The notes beneath the pieces are model-generated. The model did not search any database, had not been told where the DNA came from, and saw only the letters and a program-made list of their open reading frames with translations. The position numbers were made by a program, and so were the translations under genes. From E44-bin88 sp034419075 (GTDB lineage Bacteria > Chloroflexota > Dehalococcoidia > Dehalococcoidales > BS750m-G39): a stretch of DNA of 64,000 nt. Of the stretch, positions 1 through 7,142 are shown one piece after another. Position 1 is the first letter of the stretch, and each line of letters opens with the position of its first letter. Location of the stretch: positions 68,989 to 132,988 of the forward strand of contig DAOULR010000022.1 in assembly GCA_034419075.1 (NCBI GenBank), read 5' to 3'.

Positions 1-1362
1 CCCCTAGAATCGGGGCTGGTCAGCCAGGGTCTTATCGTCGACCAAGCCCAGGTAATCGAAAAGATCAAAGAACTCTTCAAGCTGCAAAAACTGGGCATGG
101 GCAAGGTCATCGCCGGCATAAGCGGACATAACTCGGTATATCGTATCATAACCCTCCCCGAACTACCCGAGGCGGTGCTGCCTGAAGCGGTAAAACGCGA
201 GGCGAAAAGGGTGATACCGATGCCCCTGGAGGAGGTCTATCTCTCCTACCAGCCCATCCCCGCCCCGGGGGAAACAAACGTCTTCTTAGCCGCTTTCCCC
301 CGCAACATCGCTGACACGCTATACCAGACGCTGCAGAAGGCCGGCCTCCAGCCCTATATGATGGACATGGCGCCGTTGGCGCTGTGCCGCGCTGCCAACC
401 AACCGCGCTCCATCATCGTCAACGACCGCGCCGACCACCTCGATATTATGGTTATGGTTGACCGCGTGCCCCAGCTAATCCGCCGACTATCCCTGCCCAG
501 CGAAGCGGAATCGCTAACGGAAAGGCTGGCCACCGTCACCGAAGAGGTCGAGAGGACCATCGCCTTCTACAACTCCAGCCACAAGGAAGAGCCCCTGAAT
601 GCCGTGGTGCCCATGCTCGTCTGTGGCGACATGGCCCGGACGGAGGCAAACTGGAAAGCTTTAGCCGAGAAATCATCGCATCCGGTATCAGTAATGCCTT
701 CCCCGCTGGAATCCCCTGAAGGCTTTGACGCCAACGAATTTATGGTCAATATCGGGTTGGGCTTAAAAGAGCTGATACCCGAAAAGGGAGAAAGTAACTT
801 CTCCCTGGTCAACATCAACACCCTGCCCGAAGTCCACCTGCCCAAGGAGGTGCGGCTACCCAATATCATCGCCCCCATCGCCATCACTATCGGGCTGGGC
901 ATACTCGTCTATCTGGGGATACTGGTGGTCAACAAGTCCAACTACGTCAGCGTATTGAACTCCCAGCTGATTCCATTAGAAAGCCAGGTCGCTGCGGAAA
1001 ACCAGGAAATATCATCGCTGGAGGAGGAGATTGAGCTGATAACTCCGACAATTACCGGCATAGAAGCGGCCACCGCTATCTTTGATGATACCTTCAACGA
1101 CCTGTTAGAGACTCGTCTCAAGGTCAACGCAGATATGAGCCAGATTGTAGACCTGCTGCCGTCCACCATGGACCTGACCCTGGTCAATCACATCGGCGAC
1201 CAGGTAACGGTCACCGGGATCGCTCCGGACGAAAAAGGCATCTTCAGCTACGCCCGGGCGATAAGAAACGGCGGCAGATTCTCTACGGTGGTTATCTCAT
1301 CCATAGAAGCAGTAGAGGAGGACGATGTAATCACCTATAACTTCGAGTTCCTGCTCAAATAA
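1..1362 (+). CDS. PilM-PilN fusion, type IV pilus assembly (5' partial)
   Basis: The reading frame is open from the first base, so the N-terminus lies outside the window; the internal ATG at 97 is probably not the start. The first part has the PilM actin-like pattern (IAGISG, then PLEEVYLSYQ). After about 265 residues comes a VNINTLPE segment resembling the INLLP start of PilN, a single membrane helix near nucleotides 865-930, a coiled coil, and a PilN-like periplasmic domain. PilM and PilN are usually separate genes; here they are one polypeptide. It would link the cytoplasmic pilus motor to the inner-membrane platform. pilT follows 11 bp downstream on the same strand, so they are probably one operon. 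Confidence 0.82.
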   Translation, partial: PLESGLVSQGLIVDQAQVIEKIKELFKLQKLGMGKVIAGISGHNSVYRIITLPELPEAVLPEAVKREAKRVIPMPLEEVYLSYQPIPAPGETNVFLAAFPRNIADTLYQTLQKAGLQPYMMDMAPLALCRAANQPRSIIVNDRADHLDIMVMVDRVPQLIRRLSLPSEAESLTERLATVTEEVERTIAFYNSSHKEEPLNAVVPMLVCGDMARTEANWKALAEKSSHPVSVMPSPLESPEGFDANEFMVNIGLGLKELIPEKGESNFSLVNINTLPEVHLPKEVRLPNIIAPIAITIGLGILVYLGILVVNKSNYVSVLNSQLIPLESQVAAENQEISSLEEEIELITPTITGIEAATAIFDDTFNDLLETRLKVNADMSQIVDLLPSTMDLTLVNHIGDQVTVTGIAPDEKGIFSYARAIRNGGRFSTVVISSIEAVEEDDVITYNFEFLLK

Positions 1363-1373
1363 AAAGGATAAAG

Positions 1374-2450
1374 ATGGATATTCTGGAATTATTGCGTACC
1401 GCGAAAGATAGGGCGGCTTCCGACGTCCACCTGGTCGCCTCCAGCCCGCCGTTGCTGCGTATCGACGGCTCGTTGCAGGCCGTCAATGGCACTTCGCCGC
1501 TCAGCGGCGAGGAGATAAAGCAGGCTTTCGACCAGCTGACCACTGCCGAGCAACAGGCCGACTTCGACAAGAATATGGAGCTCGACTTCGGCTACACCAT
1601 GCCTGACGTCGGTCAGCTGAGGGGCAACGCCGCTCAGCAACGCGGGGCTATCAGCTTGGCCATAAGGCTGTTGCCAGCCAAAATCCCCACCATAGACGAG
1701 CTCGAGTTGCCCGAGATATGCAAGCAACTCGCCCTCAAGCCAAGGGGTATGGTCATCGTTACCGGCCCCACCGGCAGCGGTAAGAGTACCACCCTGGCGG
1801 CGATGATTAACCACCTCAACCTCAACGAAAGCCGCCACGTGGTCACCATCGAAGACCCCATCGAATACGTCCACCCCAACATAAAATGCGCCGTAACCCA
1901 GCGACAGTTGGGCAGTGATACCGCGTCCTTCGCCGCCGCCCTCAAGCACGTCTTGAGGCAGGACCCCGACGTCATTCTGGTCGGCGAGATGCGGGACCCG
2001 GATACGGCGGCGGCGGCGCTCACCATAGCCGAAACCGGCCACCTAGTCTTCAGCACTGGCCACGCCCCCAGTGCCACCCAGGCCATGGAGAGAATAATAG
2101 ACCTCTTCCCCCCCGAGGAACGCCACCTCGCCCAGGCGCGTCTGGCTTCACTGCTTATCGGAGTGCTCTGCCAGGTGCTCGTCCCCAGGGCCGACGGCAC
2201 GGGTCGTGTGGCGGCCGTCGAGATTATGCTGGCCAACCCACCGGTGAAGAACCTCATCCGTGAAGGTAAAATCTACCAGCTGCCCAATGTAATCCGCACC
2301 CACCGCGAGATCGGCATGATATCGCTGGACGAAGCCCTGGTCAACCTCTATCTCAAGCAGGTCATCAGCGGTGAGACCCTGCTCGCCTTCTGCAACGACC
2401 GCCAGGAAGTGGAAAAGCTCATCGGCAAGATAAATACCAACAACGCCTAA
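1374..2450 (+). CDS. pilT: Type IV pilus twitching ATPase PilT
   Basis: A 358-residue secretion ATPase of the PilT/GspE family, the usual PilT length. Residues 131-139 form the Walker A motif GPTGSGKST. TIEDPIEY (Asp box) and ILVGEMRD (Walker B region) follow, and VKNLIREGK near the C-terminus matches the PilT AIRNLIRE element. PilT powers pilus retraction at the cytoplasmic base. The His-box reads STGHAPSA where PilT usually has STLHTxSA; the histidine is kept. The start is ATG with AAAAAGGA upstream. It sits directly after the PilM-PilN fusion and close to a pilin and the prepilin peptidase. Confidence 0.93.
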   Translation: MDILELLRTAKDRAASDVHLVASSPPLLRIDGSLQAVNGTSPLSGEEIKQAFDQLTTAEQQADFDKNMELDFGYTMPDVGQLRGNAAQQRGAISLAIRLLPAKIPTIDELELPEICKQLALKPRGMVIVTGPTGSGKSTTLAAMINHLNLNESRHVVTIEDPIEYVHPNIKCAVTQRQLGSDTASFAAALKHVLRQDPDVILVGEMRDPDTAAAALTIAETGHLVFSTGHAPSATQAMERIIDLFPPEERHLAQARLASLLIGVLCQVLVPRADGTGRVAAVEIMLANPPVKNLIREGKIYQLPNVIRTHREIGMISLDEALVNLYLKQVISGETLLAFCNDRQEVEKLIGKINTNNA

Positions 2451-2454
2451 CCTC

Positions 2455-2545
2455 TCACCCCACCCAGGTTTTTCTTCCCACCCAAAACCCACCCTATAAT
2501 GGCAGTGCCCCTTAGATATCCCCCTATAGGGTTAACGCCCCCACC
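2455..2545 (+). repeat. Intergenic repeat family, copy A (partial)
   Basis: Contains TTTTTCTTCCCACCCA, then ACCCACCCTATAA and GTGCCCCTTAGATATCC. The same order recurs at about 41720, 46133 (plus orientation), 47040-47105 and 49258-49320 (minus orientation). It lies between pilT and the pilin. Only one end of the full element is recognisable. Confidence 0.75.
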
Positions 2546-2601
2546 TCCCTACCTTCACGCCTAGTATTCCCAGCACCCTAGCGCCATGCATAAAGAAAGA
2601 A

Positions 2602-2632
2602 GCCTACTGGCAAGACTGTCTTGCCAGTAAGC
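2602..2632 (-). terminator. Rho-independent terminator of the pilin gene
   Basis: TACTGGCAAGA and TCTTGCCAGTA form a perfect 11-bp stem with a 3-nt loop, extended outward by AGC/GCT. On the minus strand it is followed by a T-rich stretch (TTCTTTCTTT). It lies about 40 bp past the pilin stop codon. It may also stop convergent pilT transcripts. Confidence 0.75.
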
Positions 2633-2672
2633 TCCTTCCCTGTGCTTCGCTATGCGTTTTGGGCTTCTTAGG

Positions 2673-3017
2673 TTAGCTTGCTGGTGTTGGACAAACTGTC
2701 TGCGTTACTGTGCAGTTCGGATAGGTGCCACCAAAGGTGTAGGTGCCCTGAATAGCGTTCGCGTCCTCGAAGTAAGCGGACAGGTCACCGATGGCGGTGG
2801 GGCATGCTCCGGTATCCGAGGCGAAAGCTATGGTGACTGTGGTTACCATTCGCTCTTCAATATTACATGCCTCAGTCTGGCCTTCGCCGAAGAAGTTGCC
2901 GAAGTTAGGTACCACGATAGCAGCAATGATACCCAGGATGGCAATCACTACCAGCAGTTCAATTAGAGTGAAGCCCTTCTCGCCCTTGCGAAAACCCCTG
3001 ACTAATCTCCTCATCAT
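2673..3017 (-). CDS. Type IV pilin / pseudopilin precursor
   Basis: 114 residues. A short basic leader (MMRRLVRGFRKGEKG) is followed by the class III prepilin cleavage motif G|FTLIELLVVIAILGIIAAI, with Glu at +5 and a hydrophobic alpha-1 helix. The C-terminal part is short and has four cysteines that could form disulfides. The prepilin peptidase at 4798-5574 would process it. The ribosome site AAAGGAGGTGA precedes the ATG. It is a monocistronic minus-strand gene with its own promoter and terminator, and is likely the major or a minor pilus subunit. Confidence 0.92.
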   Translation of the reverse strand: MMRRLVRGFRKGEKGFTLIELLVVIAILGIIAAIVVPNFGNFFGEGQTEACNIEERMVTTVTIAFASDTGACPTAIGDLSAYFEDANAIQGTYTFGGTYPNCTVTQTVCPTPAS

Positions 3018-3050
3018 TCACCTCCTTTTTGTTATCTAGACTCAACTTAT

Positions 3051-3190
3051 CCTAACTATTGTTAGGTATAATAATGATATTCTCCGTGCCTGCTAGGGTC
3101 AATAGTCCATTGGTAATGATTAGCAATAGTAATGTGTAGTAATATGGGGCTAGTTTTAGATGGGTTTTAAGCACCAATAGTCCATTAGTA
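3051..3190 (-). promoter_or_regulatory. Pilin promoter with palindrome and direct repeats
   Basis: On the minus strand, TTGACC (3097-3102) and TATCAT (3074-3079) are separated by exactly 17 nt. Just downstream of the -10 lies the perfect palindrome CCTAAC-N4-GTTAGG (3051-3066). A 17-bp direct repeat, TACYAATGGACTATTGR on the minus strand, occurs at 3099-3115 (touching the -35) and at 3174-3190, 75 bp apart. The palindrome could be a repressor site and the direct repeats activator sites; that role is inference. Confidence 0.65.
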
Positions 3191-3271
3191 GGGGTTTCCA
3201 GGCGTGAAAAGATTGGTGAGGAAAAGTGAGCATTGTTAGGCTAAAAAGGACTAGGAAGGGTTCACTGGGGG

Positions 3272-4639
3272 TTATAGTTTGGCGGCTTCGAAGACCTTGA
3301 TTCTCTGCCGCTGGGCAAACTGGCGGGCTTCCTTGACCAGCGCCGGGACGGCGATAAAGACCTTATCCAGAATGCCAATGTCATAGGCTTTATTATCGAA
3401 GGCAAAAAGCTTGTCCAGCCCCACCGGTTCTTTAGCCGCCTCCACCCCGATAGCGATATCGTGGACGACGATGCCGTCGTCCTTGGTAGCCAGTATGTCT
3501 ATCTTATGAGTGGCGCCGGAGCGGCCCTCAACAGCGGCGTTCTCCTTCACCTGGTAGCCGAGCCGCTTCAGATAATCGATAAGCTGCGATTCGGACTTAA
3601 ACTCAAAAGGCTCCCTACCCGCCTTGGCAACGGGCTTGGTGGCGCCTTTGGTCAGCACTGTCTCCAAACCCCTCGCCTTGAGCACCTTTATCCTCTGCTG
3701 GCTGGCGAATTTCTCGGCCTCCGGACGCAGCCCGGGCTGCACCACCAGCACCTTATCGTGGATACCGCTGTCATAGGCTTTATCGTCGAAGTCGCATACC
3801 TCCCCCAACCCAATCTGCCCCCCAGCCACTTTGATACCGATAGCGATATCGTGGACGACGATGCCGTCGTCCTTGGTGGCCAGTATGTCTATCTTATGCT
3901 CCGCCCCCGACCTCCCCTTGACCACAGCGTCCTCGGCCACCTCGTAGCCGAGACTCTTCAAGAAGTCAATCAGCTGTGTCTTGGGCTTGAGCTCGAACTC
4001 CAACCACTCCCGGCTGGCTTCGTTGAAACGGTAGGAATAGACGTCCACCTCGTTAACACCGTCCTGGGGAGTCAGCACGCCGCACTGCAGGCAGCGCCAC
4101 TGTATCTCCGGCTGGGCGAATATCTCGTAGCAATCCCGGCACTTGTTCATCAAGCCCAAGCTCTGGTAGTCGCCGCCGCTGATGCGCAGCTCCGCGCCGC
4201 ACTTGGGACAGATATAGCTGTTCTTATTAACGAACTCGTCCTCTAAGCCCACGAAACGGCAGGAGATATGCTCCAGAACCCGTCCCCGTACCAGATTGCG
4301 GGAACCACATTTAGGGCAGCAGTTAGACGGCCTTAAGCTAACCGACTGGCAGTGGGGACAGCGCAAAATGCGGTCGAAGAACTCCCGCACCAGTGCCCCC
4401 TTTTCCACCAGGGACTCCAGAATGGCGACTGTCTCCTCTCCTCCCACCCCCAGCAACTTCTCGACGGTGGGATAGCTAAAGCCCAACTCTCGGCTAAAAT
4501 CGAGTTCGGGCTTAATAACCACCATCTTGCCCGCCAGCATCTCCGCCAACAGCCTTGATACCTTTTCACCTCCCACCCCACTGGCTGGGGTCTTGGCCGC
4601 CTTAGATACGTTGCTCGGTGTCTTTTTCTCTGGCGTCAT
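3272..4639 (-). CDS. Zinc-ribbon protein with duplicated nuclease-like domain
   Basis: 455 residues of unknown function. The N-terminal third looks like a helical domain. Next come several CxxC zinc-ribbon pairs (RCPHC, CPKCGSRN, ICPKCGAE, CRDC, WRCLQCG). Two tandem copies of a domain of about 110 residues follow, each starting QLIDxLKxLGY and carrying GRSGAxHKIDILATKDDGIV. That core, with an Asp in a strand after a basic patch, suggests a restriction-endonuclease-like (PD-(D/E)XK or Mrr-type) fold, but the second acidic/lysine motif is not clear. The copies are nearly identical over 62 bp of DNA. The gene lies between the pilin and pilD but transcribes away from pilD; no link to pili is shown. 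Confidence 0.7.
   Translation of the reverse strand: MTPEKKTPSNVSKAAKTPASGVGGEKVSRLLAEMLAGKMVVIKPELDFSRELGFSYPTVEKLLGVGGEETVAILESLVEKGALVREFFDRILRCPHCQSVSLRPSNCCPKCGSRNLVRGRVLEHISCRFVGLEDEFVNKNSYICPKCGAELRISGGDYQSLGLMNKCRDCYEIFAQPEIQWRCLQCGVLTPQDGVNEVDVYSYRFNEASREWLEFELKPKTQLIDFLKSLGYEVAEDAVVKGRSGAEHKIDILATKDDGIVVHDIAIGIKVAGGQIGLGEVCDFDDKAYDSGIHDKVLVVQPGLRPEAEKFASQQRIKVLKARGLETVLTKGATKPVAKAGREPFEFKSESQLIDYLKRLGYQVKENAAVEGRSGATHKIDILATKDDGIVVHDIAIGVEAAKEPVGLDKLFAFDNKAYDIGILDKVFIAVPALVKEARQFAQRQRIKVFEAAKL
3447..3898 (-). repeat. 62-bp near-perfect in-frame duplication
   Basis: Positions 3447-3508 and 3837-3898 differ at only one base. They are 390 bp (130 codons) apart and encode HKIDILATKDDGIVVHDIAIG in both domain copies. 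Flanking parts of the two domains are much more diverged, so recent gene conversion of the core is likely. Confidence 0.85.
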
Positions 4640-4671
4640 ATCCTTCCTCTGCGCTACCTAAAGATACGCCA

Positions 4672-4700
4672 AGTATAGTTGGCTAGGCACTAGAAGTCAA
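4672..4700 (-). promoter_or_regulatory. Promoter of the zinc-ribbon gene
   Basis: On the minus strand TTGACT (4695-4700), a 17-nt spacer and TATACT (4672-4677) lie about 35 bp upstream of the ATG at 4639. A weaker plus-strand TTGACT (4761-4766) may serve pilD. Confidence 0.7.
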
Positions 4701-4797
4701 CACATCCCGAGATATTTCAGCCCCGATAAGTACTAATTGACTAGAGGTGAGAAATGGTTATTGACTTTATCGCTTCAAGCAGACAAAATAGAGGGTA

Positions 4798-5574
4798 ATG
4801 GAAGCTATCCTTATTATTATCTTCTTCCTCTTCGGCATGAGCATCGCCAGCTTCCTCAATGTCTGTATCGACCGCCTCCCCACCCACAAGTCGCTTATTT
4901 CACCCCCCTCCCACTGTGACGCCTGTAACCGCCGCCTGGGGGCAAAAGACCTTATCCCCATCTTCAGCTACCTCTGGCTGCGCGGCCGCTGCCGATACTG
5001 CGGGGCGCCCATCCCGCGGCGCGTACTCTGGGTGGAATTGGGCACCGCCGTCCTCTTCGGCCTAGCCTGCTGGCAATACGGGGTAAGCATCGAGCTGGCG
5101 GTCGTCCTCTTCTATATCTGTATTTTCATGGTGCTCATGGTTATCGACTGGGAGAAAGGGCTCATCCTCAACAAGATAGTCCTGCCAGCCATAGGCGCGG
5201 CCATAGTTATCAGCGCCGCTTTCAGCATATTTCTGCCCGACGTGGAGATTGTCCCCTTCATCGGCCGGGCGGCGGCGGGTGGTGGCATCGGGCTGGCGAT
5301 ATTCTTAGTCATAGTTATCGTCTCCAGAGGGGGCATGGGTTGGGGTGACGTCAAGCTGGTGGCATTGATAGGCCTAGTCACTGGCTTCCCCCTTGTCTTT
5401 ATCTCCCTGCTCATTGGGGTGGTGCTGGGTGGGGTAGTGGCGGTGCTGCTACTGGCATTAAAGATAAAGAGGCGCAAGGAGGCTATCCCCTTCGGCCCCT
5501 TCCTGGCTATAGCCACCATAGTCACCCTGCTCTGGGGAAATAGCATATTAAGCTGGTACCGGGGGCTGTTTTAG
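4798..5574 (+). CDS. pilD: Prepilin peptidase / N-methyltransferase
   Basis: 258 residues, polytopic. N-terminal membrane segment (residues 3-22), then a cytoplasmic domain with two CxxC pairs (Cys40, 43, 65, 68), the zinc motif of the methyltransferase half. The aspartic protease residues are Asp117 (VIDWEKGLILN) and Asp184 (GGMGWGDVKL, the GxGD motif). It cleaves the leader of type IV pilins such as the one at 2673-3017 and methylates the new N-terminal Phe. It is usually named PilD, TapA or ComC. The ribosome site AGAGGG is very close to the ATG. Confidence 0.93.
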   Translation: MEAILIIIFFLFGMSIASFLNVCIDRLPTHKSLISPPSHCDACNRRLGAKDLIPIFSYLWLRGRCRYCGAPIPRRVLWVELGTAVLFGLACWQYGVSIELAVVLFYICIFMVLMVIDWEKGLILNKIVLPAIGAAIVISAAFSIFLPDVEIVPFIGRAAAGGGIGLAIFLVIVIVSRGGMGWGDVKLVALIGLVTGFPLVFISLLIGVVLGGVVAVLLLALKIKRRKEAIPFGPFLAIATIVTLLWGNSILSWYRGLF

Positions 5575-5596
5575 TCGCTAGATTATGTCTACCCTC

Positions 5597-5626
5597 TTGA
5601 CAACCCCCCTTGAGGTAGGATAGGAT
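5597..5626 (+). promoter_or_regulatory. Promoter of the winged-helix gene
   Basis: TTGACA (5597-5602), an 18-nt spacer and TAGGAT (5621-5626) lie about 30 bp upstream of the start at 5658. No good ribosome site lies ahead of that ATG. Confidence 0.5.
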
Positions 5627-5657
5627 ATAGCACTATAGTACTAGGTAGTAAGCACTA

Positions 5658-5927
5658 ATGAAGCTAGAACGCCGTAGATCAAGCATTGAAGTTATCGCCG
5701 ATATGTTACGGCTCGGGGAAGCTGGCAAGACCGAGATAATGTACAGCGCCAACATGAGCTATCGCCAGCTCCAAAAATACCTCACTTTCATGCTGCAACT
5801 GGGGCTTATCTCCAAGGTGACGGTGGGCAACCCCGTGGTGACCTACCGGGTGACCCGAAAGGGCCTCAGGCTGCTGCGTAGTATAGAAGGCATCCTGGAA
5901 ATTCTAGAGCTAACCGGAGAGGAATGA
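5658..5927 (+). CDS. Small winged-helix DNA-binding protein
   Basis: 89 residues. The pattern IEVIADMLRLGEAGKTEIMYSAN, then LSYRQLQKYLTFMLQLGLIS and a beta hairpin ending TYRVTRKGLRLL, fits an archaeal-type one-domain winged helix (HTH_45-like). It would bind DNA as a regulator; the target is unknown. Its stop overlaps an ATG for the next gene (ATGA), so the two are probably translationally coupled or at least cotranscribed. Confidence 0.75.
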   Translation: MKLERRRSSIEVIADMLRLGEAGKTEIMYSANMSYRQLQKYLTFMLQLGLISKVTVGNPVVTYRVTRKGLRLLRSIEGILEILELTGEE

Positions 5928-5944
5928 CGGCAAGGGAGAAACCT

Positions 5945-6361
5945 ATGGCTGAGAAAAGAATGCTGATACTGCCGGCGGACATCATCAAGAAGATTGACGA
6001 GAACCGCGGCGACCTGAGCCAGGCTGAATTCATCAACTTCCTTATTGACAACCAGCTCAAAACCGATGTCACCGAGAAACAGGCAGCCAGCCGGGAAGAG
6101 ATTCTTACCCTCATCGAAGCTCAACTAAAAGAGGTGGCCAAGAAACAAAACTACGCTACCCGGGAAGAGATTCAAGCCTTCGAACAGGATATCAAGGTCC
6201 TGCTTAAGAGCTGCCTCGACTTCTTCGTCAGCTATGGGCTCGAACTGGGTAAGCACTCGCCGCAAGAGGAGTTCGAAGAACTGAGCAGCAAGCTGTCAGA
6301 GCTGGAAAATCACCTGAACTCGGAAGGCGAAAGCAAAGAAGCCAGGATAAAGTGGAAATAG
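5945..6361 (+). CDS. Ribbon-helix-helix-like protein with coiled-coil tail
   Basis: The start at 5945 (MAEKR) has AAGGGAG 7 nt upstream; an alternative ATG at 5924 overlaps the previous stop. The first 40 residues (KRMLILPADIIKKIDENRG, then DLSQAEFINFLIDNQL) fit a CopG/Arc-type ribbon-helix-helix. The remainder is charged and helical (REEILTLIEAQLKEVAKK repeats), likely a coiled coil. Paired with a winged-helix gene and followed by a strong terminator. The function is unknown; a dimeric DNA-binding regulator is plausible. Confidence 0.65.
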   Translation: MAEKRMLILPADIIKKIDENRGDLSQAEFINFLIDNQLKTDVTEKQAASREEILTLIEAQLKEVAKKQNYATREEIQAFEQDIKVLLKSCLDFFVSYGLELGKHSPQEEFEELSSKLSELENHLNSEGESKEARIKWK

Positions 6362-6389
6362 CCGGCCGCTTTCAAGCCGCAAGTTGAAC

Positions 6390-6420
6390 CCCCTTCTCAC
6401 TGGAGAAGGGGTCTTTTTTT
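6390..6420 (+). terminator. Rho-independent terminator
   Basis: CCCCTTCTC and GAGAAGGGG form a perfect 9-bp stem with a 4-nt loop, followed by TCTTTTTTT. It closes the 5658-6361 operon. Confidence 0.93.
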
Positions 6421-6435
6421 ATCGCCCTAACGTGG

Positions 6436-6455
6436 TAGAACAATGTTCTAGAACA
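6436..6455. promoter_or_regulatory. Overlapping palindromes, candidate operator
   Basis: TAGAACA-A-TGTTCTA (6436-6450) is a perfect inverted repeat. TGTTCTAGAACA (6444-6455) is a second perfect palindrome sharing a half-site. It lies 80 bp upstream of the gene at 6536. The GAAC/GTTC half-sites resemble LexA boxes but the 3-nt spacing is not the usual 4. Confidence 0.5.
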
Positions 6456-6535
6456 CTATATCTTCCCTTCGCGAGCGCAATCTGCCATAGTCAGAGTTAT
6501 TAATTCGTTTTTACGAAAAAGGAATAAAGGCAGAG

Positions 6536-7120
6536 ATGAGCGCAGGGATGATCTATATAGTTCTAGGCGGACTTGGTTTTCTGGTAATCCACCTGCTTGA
6601 TATCGTCTCCATAAAAAGGATACCAAGGCTAAAACCCCTAACCTGGCTCGCTGGTAATGGCTTATTGGTATACGCAACCATAATGGTCTGCTTATCTCCA
6701 GATAAGCTGGCGCTGCCCGCCTGGACGATCTGGCTAGGCTGGGTATTGCTGCCTATCTCCCTCTTTATGCTGATTTACTCCCTGTTCATCAACCTACCCT
6801 TCGGCAAGACCTATGTCGCTACTGGTGTCGGGGATAAGCTGGTTAAAAGCGGGCTCTATGCCCTTGTCCGCCACCCCTGGGTGCACGGGCTCATACTGCT
6901 CCTGCTGGCGCTGATTCTGGTCTCCAGGTCGAGCCTCATGCTCATCGCCGCTCCGATATGGGTCCTGCTCGATATCGGGCTGGTAGCTATTCAGGACAGG
7001 TTCTTCTTCGGCAGGATGTTTGCTGGCTACGACAATTACAGGCGGGAAACTCCGATGTTCATCCCCAACCGGCGGAGTATAAACGCCTTTATAAATTCTT
7101 TAAAGCAGACCGGGAGCTAA
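6536..7120 (+). CDS. Isoprenylcysteine/phospholipid methyltransferase-like membrane protein
   Basis: 194 residues with four or five hydrophobic helices. From about residue 106, GLYALVRHPWVHGL matches the signature of the ICMT/PEMT-like membrane methyltransferase superfamily (GlyTyr...RHPxY). The C-terminal part has DRFFFGRMF and YDNYRRETPMFIPN, where family members bind the cofactor and lipid head. It may methylate a lipid or a small hydrophobic substrate; the substrate cannot be read from the sequence. The GH3 gene follows 22 bp downstream, which suggests cotranscription. Confidence 0.7.
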   Translation: MSAGMIYIVLGGLGFLVIHLLDIVSIKRIPRLKPLTWLAGNGLLVYATIMVCLSPDKLALPAWTIWLGWVLLPISLFMLIYSLFINLPFGKTYVATGVGDKLVKSGLYALVRHPWVHGLILLLLALILVSRSSLMLIAAPIWVLLDIGLVAIQDRFFFGRMFAGYDNYRRETPMFIPNRRSINAFINSLKQTGS

Positions 7121-7142
7121 GACTCCCCAAGGAGGAAAAGAA

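Noticed and set aside
3461..4246. 261-codon antisense frame opposite the zinc-ribbon protein
   Set aside because: It mirrors the duplicated DNA of the real gene and has no start signals.
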